In this document: one piece after another, positions 1 through 8,009 of the stretch
Layout: each line of letters starts with the position of its first letter
Position numbering within the stretch: position 1 is the first letter of the stretch
Origin: Clostridium manihotivorum
GTDB taxonomy: Bacteria > Bacillota > Clostridia > Clostridiales > Clostridiaceae
DNA length: 64,000 nt
Direction of reading: 5' to 3'
NCBI RefSeq assembly: GCF_004015185.1
Contig: NZ_CP025746.1
Location: 2,993,776-3,057,775 of the forward strand
Position numbers and translations under genes: made by a program
Notes under the pieces: model-generated
Told to the model about the DNA's origin: nothing
What the model saw: the letters and a program-made list of their open reading frames with translations, nothing else
Database searches by the model: none

Positions 1-367
1 TCTTTTAGTCATACTTGCAGGGTATAGTGAAGATATGGACAATTTCCTAGAAGTAAATCCAGGATTAAAGTCAAGGTTTGCCAATATAATAGAGTTTAAA
101 GATTACTCTGTAGAAGACCTTTTGAATATTGCAGATATTGTATTCAAAAACAAGGGGTATGTGGTTACGGAGAAGGCAAGGAACAAGATGAAGGTCATAT
201 TTGAAGAGGCTTCGGCTATCGCTGATTTTGGTAATGGACGATATGTAAGAAATCTATTTGAGAAGACAGTAAGAAATCAAGCGGTTCGATTGGAAAACAT
301 AGAAAACTTAACAAAAGAACATCTAGTTACTATAGAAGAAGCAGATGTTACAGCAGTAAGTTTGTAG
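1..367 (+). CDS. SpoVK/CbbX-like AAA+ ATPase, C-terminal part only
   Basis: The frame is open from base 2 and enters the window in mid-gene. The first visible residues, LLVILAGYSEDM, are the segment around sensor 1 in SpoVK/CbxX-type AAA+ ATPases. They are followed by NPGLKSRF, which carries the arginine finger, and by the small helical lid domain ending at TAG 365-367. Family members are hexameric ATPases; SpoVK is linked to sporulation in Bacillus. Only about 121 residues are visible, so Walker A and B cannot be checked. Two membrane protein genes follow closely (12 and 20 bases), suggesting one operon. The family call is firm, the exact role is not. Confidence 0.8.
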   Translation, partial: LLVILAGYSEDMDNFLEVNPGLKSRFANIIEFKDYSVEDLLNIADIVFKNKGYVVTEKARNKMKVIFEEASAIADFGNGRYVRNLFEKTVRNQAVRLENIENLTKEHLVTIEEADVTAVSL

Positions 368-379
368 GAAGGTGATAAT

Positions 380-865
380 ATGGGAACTATTATAAAACTT
401 ATAAGTAATTTGATAACAACTGCTTTTGGGATAATATTTATTCCTCTTAGTTTATTTGTGCTTGTGGTTATGCCATTTATGGCTATATCAGATGGGGTTA
501 AGATAATTAGTACGGGGTATTCGGTAAATAATGAATATCTGACTTTGATGATTGCAGTTTTAATTTTAACCTATATATCACTTAGATTTAGAAACTTAAG
601 AAGAATCTATGCTTTGTTCCCATCAATGTTCGAGTTCTTAAAGTATTTGATAATAGCTGACTGCTTTATATCAGTTGGTGCGGAGCTTTTGAACTATAGT
701 CATACCACTTTAAACCCTACGATACAGAAGCTTGGAATTGCTGTATTTATAGCATCCTTTATATTGTGGAGAATATTTGCGGCTATTTACTATTCAAAAA
801 AACCTATAGTAGCATTTAAAACAAGTAATAAAGAAAGAATGCAGAATTATAGTAAAGAAGCTTAG
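380..865 (+). CDS. Unknown four-helix membrane protein
   Basis: A 161-residue protein with ATG start after a ggaaggtgat ribosome site, 12 bases downstream of the SpoVK-like gene. It has about four hydrophobic segments (near residues 10-35, 52-68, 90-106 and 118-137) joined by short charged loops, and a basic C-terminal tail. I do not recognise a family. Its position between an AAA+ ATPase and another membrane-anchored protein suggests the three are co-expressed, but no function can be inferred. Confidence 0.6.
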   Translation: MGTIIKLISNLITTAFGIIFIPLSLFVLVVMPFMAISDGVKIISTGYSVNNEYLTLMIAVLILTYISLRFRNLRRIYALFPSMFEFLKYLIIADCFISVGAELLNYSHTTLNPTIQKLGIAVFIASFILWRIFAAIYYSKKPIVAFKTSNKERMQNYSKEA

Positions 866-885
866 GTTAAGAGGGAGGAGATTTA

Positions 886-1653
886 ATGAAACAGTTTAAA
901 GAGGAAGATAGTAAAAAAGATGAGTTAGGCTTTGATATAAGAAAACAGGAATCTAGGAGAGAAATAAAATCAGAAGAAAACTTAGTAGATTTTGGTAAGG
1001 TAGATGGAGAAGACAAACAAGAAGTTAATAGCAGTGAAGCAGAAAAGAAAAATCGAATTGTTGATGCACCAATTGAAAAAGCTGTAGACGAAGAAAAAAG
1101 TGATATAGAAGCTTCTTACAAAGAGCTGGAAGAAGAAAAACAGGATGATTTTCTAACACCTTCAATGAAAGGTTTTAGAAGAGCAGTAGCAATTCTGGCT
1201 ATTGCAACTATAGTTCTAGTAACCTTTGTAGGAAATTTTAACGGAAATTCAAACTACAAATCCAATCTAGCTTCAGAAAAGCTTAGTGGAGTTAAAGCTG
1301 GTGATGCCTTAAGTAAGGAGTTTGTAAAGCTTGAAGCTAAGGATTTTACAGTTGATTCTACCAGTGGTTATGGAAAAATAGAACTTTCAGTTTGGAACTT
1401 TTCTGATAAAGAAGATGGGGATTATGTACAAGTTTTTGTAGATGGTTCACCACAAACTGAGCCTTTTGCCATCAGACATAAGCCAGTAAAGGTATCTGTT
1501 CCTGATAAAGCTGTAATACAAGTCAAGGGAATAAGAGATGGCAGTGGAAATGGTATAACCTATGGAGTTACTTTTAGCAAAACTGGAGAAACTTATTTAA
1601 ATACAGTTCCTATCAATGCAGCAAACACTTATACTATAAAAACTTCAAAATAA
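886..1653 (+). CDS. Unknown single-pass membrane protein with acidic cytoplasmic tail
   Basis: A 255-residue protein preceded by gagggaggag. Residues 1-95 are very rich in Glu, Lys and Asp and probably disordered in the cytoplasm. One hydrophobic segment lies at about residues 100-116. Residues 120-255 look like a small beta-rich outer domain, with alternating polar and hydrophobic stretches and no Cys. It closes the operon begun by the SpoVK-like gene and is followed by a hairpin terminator. No family is recognised. Confidence 0.6.
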   Translation: MKQFKEEDSKKDELGFDIRKQESRREIKSEENLVDFGKVDGEDKQEVNSSEAEKKNRIVDAPIEKAVDEEKSDIEASYKELEEEKQDDFLTPSMKGFRRAVAILAIATIVLVTFVGNFNGNSNYKSNLASEKLSGVKAGDALSKEFVKLEAKDFTVDSTSGYGKIELSVWNFSDKEDGDYVQVFVDGSPQTEPFAIRHKPVKVSVPDKAVIQVKGIRDGSGNGITYGVTFSKTGETYLNTVPINAANTYTIKTSK

Positions 1654-1662
1654 AAGTTAAAG

Positions 1663-1712
1663 AATCCTGAATGAATAATCTTTATGATTTATTTGTTCAG
1701 GATTAATTTTTT
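1663..1712 (+). terminator. Rho-independent terminator
   Basis: AATCCTGAA (1663-1671) pairs with TTCAGGATT (1696-1704), and a T-rich run follows. It closes the SpoVK-like operon. Confidence 0.8.
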
Positions 1713-1740
1713 ATTGTCTAGAACATTTATAATGTTTTTT

Positions 1741-1842
1741 TGAATCTAGAAATATCAAGGGTTTAGAGTAGCTACATAGGAAAAACAGTAAAAAAGAAAG
1801 TTCATTCGTGGCATATTTTCTAATATGAATTCTGAAATTTAA
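1741..1842 (+). repeat. Element A copy 1 (diverged)
   Basis: Shows the element A pattern: a CTAGAAATATCAAGG block, then a run ending ACAGTAAAAAAG, then a weakly conserved second half (TTCATTCGTGGCAT). It lies downstream of a plus-strand operon. The terminator hairpin of better copies is not kept. Confidence 0.55.
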
Positions 1843-1872
1843 AGATAATGAAAAAGATTTTATTATACCCCC

Positions 1873-1901
1873 TTGACACAAATCTTCCAATTTAATATAT
1901 T
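1873..1901 (+). promoter_or_regulatory. Promoter of the metG T-box transcript
   Basis: TTGACA (1873-1878), 17-base spacer, TATATT (1896-1901). Transcription would start near 1908, just before the T-box leader. Confidence 0.7.
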
Positions 1902-1907
1902 TAGATA

Positions 1908-2172
1908 AAGGCAATGAAGAGAAGAGTAATTAATATATATTCTTACAGAGAGTTCCAGAAGCTGAGAAGGAACAGTATTATAGTTAATGAAACAAGACTT
2001 GGAGCTGCATACGGATTCTATTTATCAATAGATGATGCTATGACGTGAGTTCGCGTTATTGAACTAGAGTATAGTTTTGTACTCGACAAGATTAGTATGG
2101 CGACATACTAATGAAGCAGGGTGGTACCGCGGTTAATTCGCCCCTACATATAATTGTAGGAGGTGTTTTTTT
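1908..2172 (+). promoter_or_regulatory. T-box leader, probably methionine-specific
   Basis: The leader contains the nearly invariant T-box sequence GCAGGGTGGTACCGCGG (2116-2132). It is followed by a terminator whose arms CCTACA and TGTAGG lead into a run of T, and the T-box side can pair with GCCCC to form the antiterminator. A stem I with an AGAGAG-type motif starts near 1946. An ATG at 1987-1989 is a candidate specifier codon, which fits the downstream gene, but I did not fold the stem rigorously. Known T-boxes bind uncharged tRNA and allow readthrough, so this gene should respond to methionine starvation. Confidence 0.9.
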
Positions 2173-2254
2173 TATTTTCAAAATAATTATATTTATAGAG
2201 ATTTTATTTGATAATTTTATTATAAACATAAGTTGATTTTAAGGAGTGTGCATC

Positions 2255-4249
2255 ATGGAAGGAAAAAAAGTAGAACGTCCAATATTTCCTAAAAAGGCTG
2301 TTATAACTTCAGGTATGCCTTATGGAAATAAAGAATTACATTTTGGTCATGTAGGTGGTGTATTTGTTCATGCAGATACATTTGCTAGATTTTTAAGAGA
2401 TAGAATTGGTAAGGAAAATGTTATTTTTGTTTCAGGAACAGATTGTTACGGCTCTCCTATATATGCAAGTTATCGTAAGCTTGTAGAAGAGAATAAATAT
2501 GAAGGTTCTATAGAAGATTATGTTCGTGGAAATCATGAAAAGCAAAAGGAAGTACTGAGCAAATATGAAATGGAGCCTAATCTTTATGCGGCGTCTGCTC
2601 TTGATAGAGCTGGTGAGATACATAAAGAGGTGTCAGAGCAGATATTCAATAAGTTATATGAAGGTGGATATTTAGTAAAGCTTTCCTCACCACAGTTTTA
2701 TGATCCAGAGAGAAAAGTTTTACTTAATGGTCGCCAAGTAGTTGGTAAGTGTCCTATAGAAGGTTGTACTTCTGAAAAGGCTTACGCCGATGAGTGCGAT
2801 CTAGGACATCAGTTTATGCCAATAGAATTGATAGATCCTAAAAGTACATTGTCAGGAAAGACTCCTGAGCTAAGAGATGTTACAAATTGGTACTTTAAAC
2901 TTGATGAGTATAATAATCTTTTAAGTGAAGAAATGAACTATCTAAGAACTAATTCAAATTGGAGAAAGTATCTTTTGAATACCATTGAAGAATTCTTAAA
3001 ACCTCCAATAATTTATGTAAAGCGTAAGCAATTAGAAGAGGTTACGGATCTTACAAGCAAACTTCCAAAGCATACAATCATAGATGAACCAAAGAAGCCT
3101 TCTGTTTCCTTTGTGTTTGACAATCTAAGTGATAGAGATGCTGCAAGAGAAGTATTTGATAAATTAGGTATACGTTTTAGAACTGGGAAAACTTTAGTTC
3201 CATTTAGGCTTTCAGGAAATGTAGAATGGGGAATAGAAGTGCCAGATAAGGAAGATCTTAAAGATTTAACCTTCTGGGTTTGGCCAGAATCACTATGGGC
3301 TCCAGTTTCTTTTACTAAAACATATCTTGAAAGCATTGGTAAAGATAAGGAAGCTTGGAAGGAATATTGGCTATCCAAGGATTCTAAGGTTTATCAATTC
3401 ATTGGTGAAGATAATATATATTTCTATGGAGTTGCTGAGATGGCAATGTTCATGGCTTTACTAGGTATAGAAAAAGATGATAAGGTAAATTGGGAAGAGA
3501 TTAATCCACCGCATTTAATTGCCAACAATCATCTTCTATTCATGGATAAAAAGGCTAGTAGCAGTGGTTCCATAAAACCTCCTATGGCAAGGGATTTGCT
3601 AGAGTACTATACAGCAGAACAATTGAGGATGCATTTCTTAAGCCTTGGCTTAGTAAAGAAAAGTGTTAGTTTTGCACCACAAGCTTTTATGGAGGAGAAG
3701 GATAAACAAGGACCAGATACAGTTCTTAAAGATGGTAATCTGCTTACCAATGTATTTAATAGACTTGTTCGTTCTTGCTTCTATACTGCACAAAAATACT
3801 TTAACGGTAGTATTCCTAAAGGAGAAATAAGTAAGAATGTCTTAGATGAATCTAATGAAGCGATTTTAACTTATGAAAGGTATATGTACAATCACGAGTT
3901 CCATAGTGTGACATATGTCTTGGATAGTTATATTCGTAACATGAATAAATATTGGGTTAATAATATGAGAACTGCTGAAACTACTAATGATGAAGCTTTA
4001 CGTAAACAGGTTCTAATAGATAGTTTCCATGCAGTTAGAACAGCCATTACCTTGATTCATCCTATTGCACCAACTAGCTGCGAGATGGTTAGAGAATATT
4101 TAGGAGTAGATGAAAGGTTATGGAGTTGGGATTATATTTTTGATAATATATACTCACTTATAGAAGATGTAGAAAATCATAAATTAAAGTACTTAGAACC
4201 AAGAGTAGACTTCTTTGCAAAACATGAAAAACAGCTATCAAATGAATAA
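2255..4249 (+). CDS. metG: Divergent methionyl-tRNA synthetase (class I)
   Basis: 664 residues. The start chosen is ATG 2255, eight bases after AAGGAG; an upstream in-frame GTG at 2246 overlaps that ribosome site. The N-terminus has PYGNKELHFGH, matching the class I HIGH motif in its MetRS form, and FVSGTDCYG matches the MetRS TDEYG region. The KMSKS loop is altered: the aligned stretch reads DKKASSSG, so the second lysine is lost. Residues about 250-330 hold extra sequence not usual for MetRS, and no C-terminal tRNA-binding (EMAP-like) domain is seen. The T-box leader supports a methionine link. It may be a second, specialised MetRS next to a housekeeping copy elsewhere, but this cannot be tested here. 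Confidence 0.78.
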   Translation: MEGKKVERPIFPKKAVITSGMPYGNKELHFGHVGGVFVHADTFARFLRDRIGKENVIFVSGTDCYGSPIYASYRKLVEENKYEGSIEDYVRGNHEKQKEVLSKYEMEPNLYAASALDRAGEIHKEVSEQIFNKLYEGGYLVKLSSPQFYDPERKVLLNGRQVVGKCPIEGCTSEKAYADECDLGHQFMPIELIDPKSTLSGKTPELRDVTNWYFKLDEYNNLLSEEMNYLRTNSNWRKYLLNTIEEFLKPPIIYVKRKQLEEVTDLTSKLPKHTIIDEPKKPSVSFVFDNLSDRDAAREVFDKLGIRFRTGKTLVPFRLSGNVEWGIEVPDKEDLKDLTFWVWPESLWAPVSFTKTYLESIGKDKEAWKEYWLSKDSKVYQFIGEDNIYFYGVAEMAMFMALLGIEKDDKVNWEEINPPHLIANNHLLFMDKKASSSGSIKPPMARDLLEYYTAEQLRMHFLSLGLVKKSVSFAPQAFMEEKDKQGPDTVLKDGNLLTNVFNRLVRSCFYTAQKYFNGSIPKGEISKNVLDESNEAILTYERYMYNHEFHSVTYVLDSYIRNMNKYWVNNMRTAETTNDEALRKQVLIDSFHAVRTAITLIHPIAPTSCEMVREYLGVDERLWSWDYIFDNIYSLIEDVENHKLKYLEPRVDFFAKHEKQLSNE

Positions 4250-4872
4250 TTTTTTTATTAAATTATCGTTCTGAGTGCATACAAAAAAATACAGAAGATT
4301 TGTAAGAATACAACTGAAAAGTTTCAAAGACCTTTATAAAAATATAAGTCATGCATAAAAATTAGAGTAATCTCATTTTATGTATGGCTTTTATTTATAA
4401 AAATTAATATAGTTGACTTTATCTGAATCTTCAGTACATGTTATCAAGATATGAATTAGTAGGCTAATCACTTAAACGATACTACTAATATGTACCATGC
4501 GTTGTATGGGAATTTAAGCCCTTGGAGTGTTATAGCAAAGAAAGTAGCTTTTAGCAAAATCGGACAAGTTGAACAGGGAATTAAACAAGATCTATAGGTT
4601 TTTATAGATTTTTGGCAACGGTTTTAATAAAGCATAGTTTTTAAGATTACTATAAATTACTTTTATTATTAATTGTATTTTACTTGATTATATTCTACTT
4701 AGCACTGGTACATCTTTAGAAAGAATTTGTTATAATGTATTTTGTGGAAGATATATAAAGCTATTAGTACATGTGCATTAAGGTATCCTATGATGACGTA
4801 TCACTTAATTTCAATACAGCACTTTAAAATAGCCTTAATATAAAATAGTATGTAAAAAATGAAGGAGTTTAT
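4250..4872. other. 623-base gap: terminator and no clear gene
   Basis: After metG the gap holds one terminator (4346-4394). A 35-codon open stretch at 4490-4597 has no ribosome site and no recognisable product. No RNA gene or strong promoter is evident; the sequence just before 4873 carries the ribosome site aatgaaggag for the next gene. Confidence 0.5.
4346..4394 (+). terminator. Terminator downstream of metG
   Basis: AAGTCATGCATAAAA (4346-4360) pairs with TTTTATGTATGGCTT, with two G-T type mismatches, and is followed by TTTATTT. It lies about 100 bases after the stop codon. Confidence 0.65.
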
Positions 4873-5730
4873 ATGAAGTATAAAGTTGATTTTCACGCTC
4901 ACACTAAGTATTCTGATGGGGCTAGTACTCCAGAGGAACTAATAAATGTTGCAGTTAGAGAAGGAGTTAAAGCTATAGCCCTTACAGATCACGATACAAT
5001 AATGGGTTTAGAAGAAACTTCTTTGTTAGCAAAAGCTAATAATATAGAATTTTTAAATGGTATAGAAATAAGTTCATTATATAAAGATGGAAGACTAGTA
5101 CATATATTAGGTCTTGGAATAGATCCAAGCAATGAAGAGTTTTTAGAGGCCTACAATGAAATGAGAGAAACTAGAGATGAAGGTGTCAAATATATATTGG
5201 CAAGCATCAAGGAACAAGGTTTGGATATTAATATTGAAGATTTAAGAAAGAAGGCTCATGGGAAATATCTAGATAGATATAATATTTTTAGATATATGTC
5301 TGAAAATAATTTAGGTAATTCTTCAGATGAAATATGGCATAAATATTTGGATCCCATTCCTTATAGAGATAAAGAACTTATTAAAACTGAAGATGCTATT
5401 AGGATAATAAAGGCAGCAGGAGGCTTATCTTTTGTGGCTCATTACAATAAGAGAATAGGTTTTGAAGGCTTGACAAAAGAAGATATGGAAGTAGAGTTTA
5501 AATACTTAATTGATTTAGGACTAGATGGAGTAGAAAGATATTATCCAACCTTCCTTAAAGAGGATTATGATTTCCTAGACTATTTAATTAATAAATACGA
5601 TTTAATGATTTCTGGAGGGACAGACTACCACGGCAAAAATAGACCAGAAGTTGAACTAGGTAGTGGTACAGACAATAACTTAGATATTCCATATGAGGTT
5701 TATACTAATATTTTAGATAAATTAAAATAA
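4873..5730 (+). CDS. PHP-domain phosphoesterase (TrpH/RNase AM-like)
   Basis: 285 residues with ATG after AAGGAG. The N-terminus has the PHP metal motifs DFHAHTKYSDG and ALTDHDT. Further ligands follow: EIS near residue 60, FVAHY in the middle, and GGTDYHGK near the C-terminus. Length and motif order fit the TrpH/YciV group, whose members remove phosphate from 3',5'-nucleoside bisphosphates or degrade short RNA 5' to 3'. It stands alone between two gaps, so the context gives no further hint. The substrate is inferred from the family. Confidence 0.85.
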   Translation: MKYKVDFHAHTKYSDGASTPEELINVAVREGVKAIALTDHDTIMGLEETSLLAKANNIEFLNGIEISSLYKDGRLVHILGLGIDPSNEEFLEAYNEMRETRDEGVKYILASIKEQGLDINIEDLRKKAHGKYLDRYNIFRYMSENNLGNSSDEIWHKYLDPIPYRDKELIKTEDAIRIIKAAGGLSFVAHYNKRIGFEGLTKEDMEVEFKYLIDLGLDGVERYYPTFLKEDYDFLDYLINKYDLMISGGTDYHGKNRPEVELGSGTDNNLDIPYEVYTNILDKLK

Positions 5731-6076
5731 TATAAGTTTCTATAACCTCATAGGTGTATACATTTAGCACTATATAGGTATGTATTAAATAAATGTTGTT
5801 AGCGCTTTTGCTTTTAAAATATTTAAATAAAAAGCCATCCACATTTTTTAACTACATTCATTTATACTATTAAATTAGTAAGGTTCACCATTAAAAGCTT
5901 ATCTTAAAGTGAGTAACATTTACTATAATGAATAAAATTTCATAAGAGTATGTAGAATTATAAAAAAGGCAAATCGAGTTAGATGTAGGTAAAAATGTAC
6001 CACTTTGATCCGAAAACATATATTTCAATATGAAGTAGTAGTTCTATAACTATGATAGAAAGAAAGAGGTGAGTTT
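5731..6076. other. 346-base gap with an element C half-site
   Basis: Contains a half-copy of the short palindromic repeat element C at 5779-5798. No gene, RNA gene or clear terminator is seen. The last bases carry the ribosome site gaaagaggtgag of the MBL-fold gene. Confidence 0.45.
5779..5798 (+). repeat. Element C half-site 1
   Basis: TATGTATTAAATAAATGTTG matches, with one change, the left arm of the full palindrome at 43588-43638. The other arm is absent here. Confidence 0.5.
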
Positions 6077-6817
6077 GTGGAGATAACTAAAGTTGGAAGT
6101 AGAGGAGAGCTATTCACTTTTTATGATATTGGAATAGCTACAAATGTGTATGTCATTTATGGACAGAGGCATGTTTATATAATAGATACCTATTTAGGTC
6201 CAGAAGTAATGCAAAGGATTAATGAGCATATAGAGAAAGTGGCTGGTAATAAGAGTAAAGTTATAATAAATACTCATAGTCATTGGGATCATATTTGGGG
6301 AAATTGTATATACGCTTCTGACTTAATCATAGCTTATAAAAGATGTAGAGAATTAATTGAAGAAGAAGGTCTAGCAGAGTTAGAGAAATATAGACAGTAT
6401 GAAAAAGGGAAAGTACAAATAGTATATCCGAACATGACTTTTACAGATAAAATTTACTTTGAAGAAGATTCTATAATGCTTTATTATACTCCGGGGCATA
6501 CTGATGACTGCATATCAGTTATAGATAAAACTGATAAGGTCTTATATGCAGGAGATAATATTGAGAGCCCAATTCCTTATCTAAGTTCGATACATCTAGA
6601 TAAGTATGTTGATACACTTAAAGAGTATCTTAATAAGGAGGTAGATATAGTCATAGGAGGACACACTGGTATTGAAGATAAAAGGCTAGTTGAGGAAAAT
6701 TTAGAATACGTGAGTAAAGTACTAAAGGATGAAGTTATAGAAATATCTTCAAAAGAGTTTGAGGAAAACCATAAAGTAAATTTAGACTTCATAAAGAATT
6801 GTACTAAAGCCCAATAA
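6077..6817 (+). CDS. MBL-fold metallo-hydrolase
   Basis: 246 residues with a GTG start eight bases after AGAGGTG. The metallo-beta-lactamase zinc motif THSHWDH lies at about residues 64-70; further ligands are in TPGHTDD, AGDN and a late GGH. No rhodanese or flavodoxin domain is attached. Substrates in this family range from thioesters to nucleic acids, so only the hydrolase fold can be stated. It is transcribed alone and ends at a strong terminator. Confidence 0.85.
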   Translation: MEITKVGSRGELFTFYDIGIATNVYVIYGQRHVYIIDTYLGPEVMQRINEHIEKVAGNKSKVIINTHSHWDHIWGNCIYASDLIIAYKRCRELIEEEGLAELEKYRQYEKGKVQIVYPNMTFTDKIYFEEDSIMLYYTPGHTDDCISVIDKTDKVLYAGDNIESPIPYLSSIHLDKYVDTLKEYLNKEVDIVIGGHTGIEDKRLVEENLEYVSKVLKDEVIEISSKEFEENHKVNLDFIKNCTKAQ

Positions 6818-6829
6818 TTCAATAATAAA

Positions 6830-6879
6830 AAGTCATGACTAAGTATAGCAGTTATGTGTCTATCTAGTCATGACTTCTT
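6830..6879. terminator. Terminator, possibly two-way
   Basis: AAGTCATGACTA (6830-6841) pairs perfectly with TAGTCATGACTT (6865-6876), followed by TCTTT. It lies between converging MBL-hydrolase and bioY genes. Confidence 0.8.
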
Positions 6880-6907
6880 TACTCTAAAGAACAGTTTGAA
6901 TTTTTTC

Positions 6908-6968
6908 TAAGCTAAACCTAGTAACTTCAAGGATTTATGATAATTATTTAGGTTGAACAGTAGAAATT
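6908..6968 (+). repeat. Element A copy 2 (first half only)
   Basis: Begins AAGCTAAACCTAGTAACTTC and ends near TTTAGGTTGAACAGTAGAAA, matching the first module of element A. The second module is missing. Confidence 0.65.
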
Positions 6969-6983
6969 AACTTTTATTAATAT

Positions 6984-7532
6984 TTAATACGAAATGGCTT
7001 TCCTTCTAAGGGCATTTATTCTTTTAGCAATAAATGCTGCAATTATAGCTTTGATTATATCTCCAGGGATAAAAGGTAATGCCCCTAATGTAAATGCCTT
7101 ATAAATACCCATCTTAGTGATAAATGAAAGCCAAAGAACTCCTAAAATATAAACTATAATAATACCACCTAAAATATTTGCAACTATTAGTAAAGGAATA
7201 GAATTGCTCTTGTTTCTGATTAAACTAATAATAACAGCTCCAATAAAAAATCCTATTAGATACCCGCCATTAGAACCTACTATTACACCTATACCTGAAG
7301 CTCCACCTGAAAACACAGGTAGTCCAATTATGCCCATAAAAATAAATGTAATTAAGCTTAATCCTGCTTGAAGAGGACTTAAAACACTTCCTGCTAGCAT
7401 AACTGCAAGAGTTTGTCCGGTTAATGGAACTGGACTAAAAGGTAAAGGAATAACCAAATATCCAAGTATTGAAATTAGAACTGCGAAAAGTGCTGCATAA
7501 ATCATGTCGATAAGTTGTATTTTTTTACTCAT
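6984..7532 (-). CDS. bioY: Biotin transporter BioY (ECF S component)
   Basis: 182 residues, almost wholly hydrophobic with about six membrane segments. The BioY signatures are clear: PFSPVPLTGQTLAVMLAGSV near residue 30 and GGYLIGF near residue 90. BioY binds biotin and normally works with the shared ECF energising module (EcfA, EcfA' and EcfT), none of which is in the window. The ribosome site is GGAGG six bases before the ATG. A BirA-type operator overlaps the promoter about 210-260 bases upstream, and a MITE-like repeat (element D) occupies the leader between them. Confidence 0.95.
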   Translation of the reverse strand: MSKKIQLIDMIYAALFAVLISILGYLVIPLPFSPVPLTGQTLAVMLAGSVLSPLQAGLSLITFIFMGIIGLPVFSGGASGIGVIVGSNGGYLIGFFIGAVIISLIRNKSNSIPLLIVANILGGIIIVYILGVLWLSFITKMGIYKAFTLGALPFIPGDIIKAIIAAFIAKRINALRRKAISY

Positions 7533-7587
7533 TGAAATCCTCCAAAATAATTATATTTTTTATTCTTTAAGAATTTATATCTAAGAT

Positions 7588-7699
7588 AGGCTCTGTTAAA
7601 GTACTGTGTTGAAATTAAGTGGTCAGTCATCAGATGATTAGATGAGCTTGCAAAAAGAATTACATCTCCTTCATGACTACTTAATTTCAACAATATTAT
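7588..7699 (-). repeat. Element D copy 1 (MITE-like) in the bioY leader
   Basis: About 112 bases beginning AGGCTCTGTTAAAGTACTG. The inner ends are inverted repeats: TTGAAATTAAGTGGTCA near the left and TACTTAATTTCAA at the right. The same unit occurs in opposite orientation at 15861-15978. It has no coding capacity. The fragment CGCTTCAGTGACTTTTT right beside it resembles the terminator end of element A. Confidence 0.75.
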
Positions 7700-7739
7700 A
7701 AGGTCGCTTCAGTGACTTTTTAATCAACTTGTCCAAATA

Positions 7740-7793
7740 AGTATAAAATAACCAGAGTTTATTGTCAACCTAAATATTATTTTTGGTTTACAA
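7740..7793 (-). promoter_or_regulatory. bioY promoter overlapped by a BirA-type operator
   Basis: On the minus strand, TTGTAAACC, 14 bases, then GGTTGACAA (7793-7762) is the classic BirA biotin operator. The TTGACA inside its right arm (7768-7763) is a -35 box, with TATACT (7745-7740) 17 bases further on. Biotin-bound BirA should therefore block RNA polymerase directly. Confidence 0.85.
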
Positions 7794-8009
7794 AAGTCCG
7801 TTTCAGCATATAAAGTAATAGAATGTATACTATGATTAATTACAAGTTAAGTTATATTATATTTTGTATCTATAAGATATAAAATTTGAATGAAAATGAG
7901 GTCAAAGTGTGGTATAATTAGCCGAATATTGTCTTTTGTGATGAAAGCAAATAATACCTTTTTATGGATTGAAATATTGATTATGTACACTAGGGGAGAA
8001 GTGGGTTTT

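Noticed and set aside
4490..4597. 35-codon open frame between metG and the PHP gene
   Set aside because: No ribosome site, no recognisable product and no terminator; probably chance or an old remnant.
7890..8009. Longer N-terminus for the histidine kinase
   Set aside because: The 40 extra codons have no ribosome site, while ATG 8010 has one and starts directly with a membrane helix.
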